Shown: positions 61,839 through 64,000 of the stretch, piece by piece
Numbering within the stretch: the first letter of the stretch is position 1
Layout: each line of letters starts with the position of its first letter
DNA from: Rathayibacter sp. SW19
GTDB taxonomy: Bacteria > Actinomycetota > Actinomycetes > Actinomycetales > Microbacteriaceae
DNA: 64,000 nucleotides
Reading direction: 5' to 3'
NCBI RefSeq assembly: GCF_030866825.1
Contig: NZ_CP133020.1
Coordinates: forward strand, 4,030,001 to 4,094,000
Program-made: the position numbers and the translations under genes
Notes under the pieces: generated by a model
Told to the model about the DNA's origin: nothing
The model's database searches: none
What the model saw: only the letters and a program-made list of their open reading frames with translations

Positions 61839-62102
61839 TCAGCGTCGCTGATCACTGACTAAATCAGCCACGGATCCGCGAGCGTGGACGCGCGTTGCGC
61901 CACGCGCAGTAGGCCGCCCCGCACGAGCCGGCTTGCCCAATATCCCGGCCTGGGTGAGCTGTTCGATCAGGGGCGCGGTCGCTACCGATGAAAGGCGCGC
62001 AACGGGTATTCCTCTGTCAGTAACGATGATCTCGTCACCGTCACGCGCGCGCTCTACCCAGCTCGCCAACTCCGCCCGCAGCTTACTGATCGTCACGTCC
62101 AT
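61839..62102 (-). CDS. Phd/YefM-type antitoxin
   Basis: The 87-residue protein has the Phd/YefM N-terminal DNA-binding fold (TISKLRAELASWVERARDG, then EIIVTDRGIPVARL) and a variable C-terminal tail for toxin binding. The ATG at 62102 is the canonical start. A frame start at 62129 is less likely. Confidence 0.9.
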   Translation of the reverse strand: MDVTISKLRAELASWVERARDGDEIIVTDRGIPVARLSSVATAPLIEQLTQAGILGKPARAGRPTARGATRVHARGSVADLVSDQRR

Positions 62103-62402
62103 GCCCCTAACGTACAACACTCTTGCCATGAGTTGTACAGAATGGTCTTATGGTGGACTGACCCTGCGACCCCGCGCGAAACACAAGGCTGTTCTATCCG
62201 GCCGTTCCACGGTCGGGCTCATCAGCGAGCGTGCGGCCCATACCCAGTTGCCGAACAGAGTGCCGAGCCGGATTGCCATTTGCGCTGGAGAGGACATTGC
62301 GCGACGGACCGGATGCCCTTCGCGATCCGGTCCGGGCCAGCGTGCATAGTCCGGTCCAGCGTGAACCCCTGTGCCTGTTCGTGGGCACGAGGTCGAACAG
62401 TC

Positions 62403-62566
62403 CGCCGTGGCTGGCGTCCAAAGTGATCATGGACGGTTGCGCCGATCGTGATGTCACCTATCTGGGCGGTCTGCTGTCCACCAACCCAAATATCTGTCTG
62501 ACGCTTCACGTCGCCGACGCAACCGGTGAAGCCCAGGATGTTGGTGTCGGGTCCACGGGGAACTGC
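62403..62566. repeat. 164-bp direct repeat, copy 2
   Basis: This partial copy of the lipoprotein gene's 3' end has no start or signal peptide and is therefore non-functional. The preceding bases (62130-62402) are unlike the lipoprotein gene and show no gene. The copy ends 17 bases before the dehydrogenase stop. Confidence 0.9.
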
Positions 62567-62582
62567 AGTTGCGTGCCGGCGG

Positions 62583-63611
62583 TCAGATGGTGACGGCGAT
62601 TTTTCCTCGTACCTGGCCCGATTCGAGGTAACGCATTGCGTCGGCGACCTTCTCGAGCGGGAAGGACCGGTCCACGCTCGGTGTGATGGTGTCCTGCTCG
62701 ACGAGATCGGCAAGCTGTTCGAGGTCGCTGCCGCATTGAACGCACATGAGCATGGCCAACCGTTGGCGGATGAACGGTGACACCGCCACGGCTCGGAGCT
62801 GACGGCTCATGCCGGTCAGGTTGCCGCCGTGCTCGCCGCCGGCGATCACGGCCGTTCCGGTAAGGGTAAGCGCTCGGCGCAGCCGCGCGAGAGTCGGATT
62901 GCCCGCGATGTCCAGGATCAGGTCGTACCGTTGCGCAGCATCCGCGAAATCAGTTCGGGTGTAGTCGACGACATGGTCGGCGCCGAGCGATCGCACAAGA
63001 TCGACCTTCGCGGTGCCGCACACAGCGGTCACGGTGGCGCGGAATGCTTTGGCCAGCTGCACGGCAAAGGAGCCGACACCACCGGCCGCGCCAGTGATCA
63101 GGACGTTCTGCCCTGCTTCGACGTGGCCGGCATCACGCAAGCCTTGCAGGGCCGTGAGCCCGCAGACTGGAATTACTGCGGCTTGCGCGAACGTTATGTT
63201 GGACGGCTTGCGGGCCAACTTGCCCTCAGCTGCAGCGACATATTCGGCGAACGAACCGCTGCCGATGCCGAAGACCTCGTCTCCGATTGAGAATGCGCGC
63301 ACTGCCGAACCGACCTCAACGATTGTGCCGGCGAGGTCCTGCCCGATCACGGTGCTCTTCGGACCTCGCAACCCCAAACCGAGACGCATGAGGTACGGCT
63401 TGCCGGTCATCAGATGCCAGGTCGCCCGGCTCAGGCCAGCAGCGTGCACCTGCACGAGTACCTCGTTGTCGGCAATCGTGGGTCGGGCGATGCTCTGCAC
63501 GTGAAGCGCATCGGCCGAGCCATAGCGTTGCTGGACGACGCCTCGCATGGTGACTGGCGCAGTACCGCTGTCTGTCCGCGGCACCTGGGTGTGCGCCGTG
63601 ATCGAATTCAT
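62583..63611 (-). CDS. zinc-independent quinone/alcohol dehydrogenase (MDR family)
   Basis: The 342-residue protein is an NADPH-dependent medium-chain dehydrogenase without the catalytic zinc Cys/His set. It shows VIGQDLAGTIVEVGSAV (about 88-104), VLITGAAGGVGSFAVQLAKA (cofactor site, about 168-187) and DLILDIAGN. Such enzymes reduce quinones or enones. It is divergent from a TetR gene across two identical operator-like palindromes, so it is probably induced by a small toxic ligand. Confidence 0.88.
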   Translation of the reverse strand: MNSITAHTQVPRTDSGTAPVTMRGVVQQRYGSADALHVQSIARPTIADNEVLVQVHAAGLSRATWHLMTGKPYLMRLGLGLRGPKSTVIGQDLAGTIVEVGSAVRAFSIGDEVFGIGSGSFAEYVAAAEGKLARKPSNITFAQAAVIPVCGLTALQGLRDAGHVEAGQNVLITGAAGGVGSFAVQLAKAFRATVTAVCGTAKVDLVRSLGADHVVDYTRTDFADAAQRYDLILDIAGNPTLARLRRALTLTGTAVIAGGEHGGNLTGMSRQLRAVAVSPFIRQRLAMLMCVQCGSDLEQLADLVEQDTITPSVDRSFPLEKVADAMRYLESGQVRGKIAVTI

Positions 63612-63637
63612 GGGTTGTTCCTTTCGAAGATCTCATT

Positions 63638-63675
63638 TCGTACTTAGTACGATGAAAGTATCGTACTAAGTACGA
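63638..63675. promoter_or_regulatory. Paired TetR-type operators
   Basis: TCGTACTTAGTACGA (63638-63652) and TCGTACTAAGTACGA (63661-63675) are exact reverse complements of each other, 23 bp centre to centre. They lie between the dehydrogenase and the divergent TetR gene, the usual place for repression of both. Confidence 0.75.
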
Positions 63676-63698
63676 GAATGCAATAGGCTAGGTGAACA

Positions 63699-64000
63699 AT
63701 GTCCCAAGAATTGAGCGAACGTCCTCATACCCGCACGCCGCTGAACCGCGAACGCGTGCTGCGTGGTGCCGTCACGATCGCTGGAGAGAGCGGAATCGGG
63801 TCACTGACCATCCGCTCGCTCGCCCAGACGCTCGGCGTGAAGCCGATGTCGCTGTATCACTATGTTTCGAACAAAGACGAGATCCTCGACGGCATCGTCG
63901 ATCTCGTCTTCCAAGAGATCGAGCTGCCCTCTCTGGAAGGCGAATGGCGCCCGGAGTTGCATCGATGGGCGCACGGCGCCCGCCGAGTGCTCAGGCGGAA
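63699..64000 (+). CDS. TetR-family regulator (cut by window end)
   Basis: The first 100 residues show the TetR helix-turn-helix: VLRGAVTIAGESGIGSLTIR, then SLAQTLGVKPMSLYHYVSNK and DEILDGIVD (about 20-70). The ATG at 63699 is weakly preceded by GGTGAAC. The ligand domain continues past 64000. Divergence from the dehydrogenase and the paired palindromes suggest it represses that gene. Confidence 0.87.
   Translation, partial: MSQELSERPHTRTPLNRERVLRGAVTIAGESGIGSLTIRSLAQTLGVKPMSLYHYVSNKDEILDGIVDLVFQEIELPSLEGEWRPELHRWAHGARRVLRR

Overview
The window is GC-rich DNA from an actinobacterium, most likely a member of the Microbacteriaceae/Micrococcales. This is inferred from high-GC codon use, an HNH endonuclease of the DUF222/13E12 type, an LAxTG sortase-type surface protein, menaquinone genes, many leaderless starts, and short REP-like palindromes built on GGTCGAGTAGC..GCTACTCGACC. 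No species can be named from the sequence alone.

Layout. 0-5 kb: a mannose/mannoside operon (ROK kinase, class I phosphomannose isomerase, DUF5054/GH38-like protein) behind a perfect LacI-type operator. 5-12 kb: a decayed zone with an IS1595 transposase remnant, an rraA-like pseudogene cut by an IS630 transposase fragment, an apparently intact ribose-type ABC importer, and broken GntR and enolase-like genes. 12-25 kb: intact sugar-acid catabolic genes. A minus-strand operon encodes GntR, SMP-30 lactonase, a mutarotase-like protein, an FAH hydrolase and an SDR. A divergent plus-strand operon encodes an RraA-like aldolase, SDR, mannonate dehydratase, APH-type kinase, diverged enolase and MR/MLE dehydratase. 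24-30 kb: aldo/keto reductase, Gfo/Idh/MocA oxidoreductase, MalEFG-type ABC importer and a LacI regulator. 31-33.3 kb: an AbiE-like toxin-antitoxin pair between a degenerate tRNA-Met copy and the intact tRNA-Met, next to tRNA-Thr. 33.5-41.5 kb: glycan use, with two GH13 enzymes, a GH43 beta-xylosidase, a LacI regulator and a binding-protein gene carrying one amber codon. 41.5-50.4 kb: M23 peptidase, inositol phosphatase, two genes with SOS-box-like sites, hydrolase and a two-component system. 50.5-64 kb: tRNA-Tyr, an LAETG mini-protein, a DUF817-YajQ in-frame fusion, FAD oxidase, MFS pump, ferredoxin-NADP reductase, menaquinone genes, two toxin-antitoxin modules flanked by a 164-bp direct repeat, an alcohol dehydrogenase and a divergent TetR gene.

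How the genes work together. The 12-30 kb block can be read as two linked routes. One is a non-phosphorylating, L-fucose-type route: aldo/keto reductase, lactonase, MR/MLE dehydratase, SDR, then FAH hydrolase. The other starts at mannonate dehydratase and is co-transcribed with a RraA-like aldolase, a kinase and an enolase paralogue with two active-site substitutions. This second combination is the best candidate for an undescribed pathway. A broken second copy of parts of it (rraA, GntR, enolase) lies at 6-12 kb, so the locus appears to have been duplicated and one copy is decaying. Two promoters share a GTATAC-centred site and two others share GTATGACATG, which suggests cross-regulation by the GntR/FCD paralogues.
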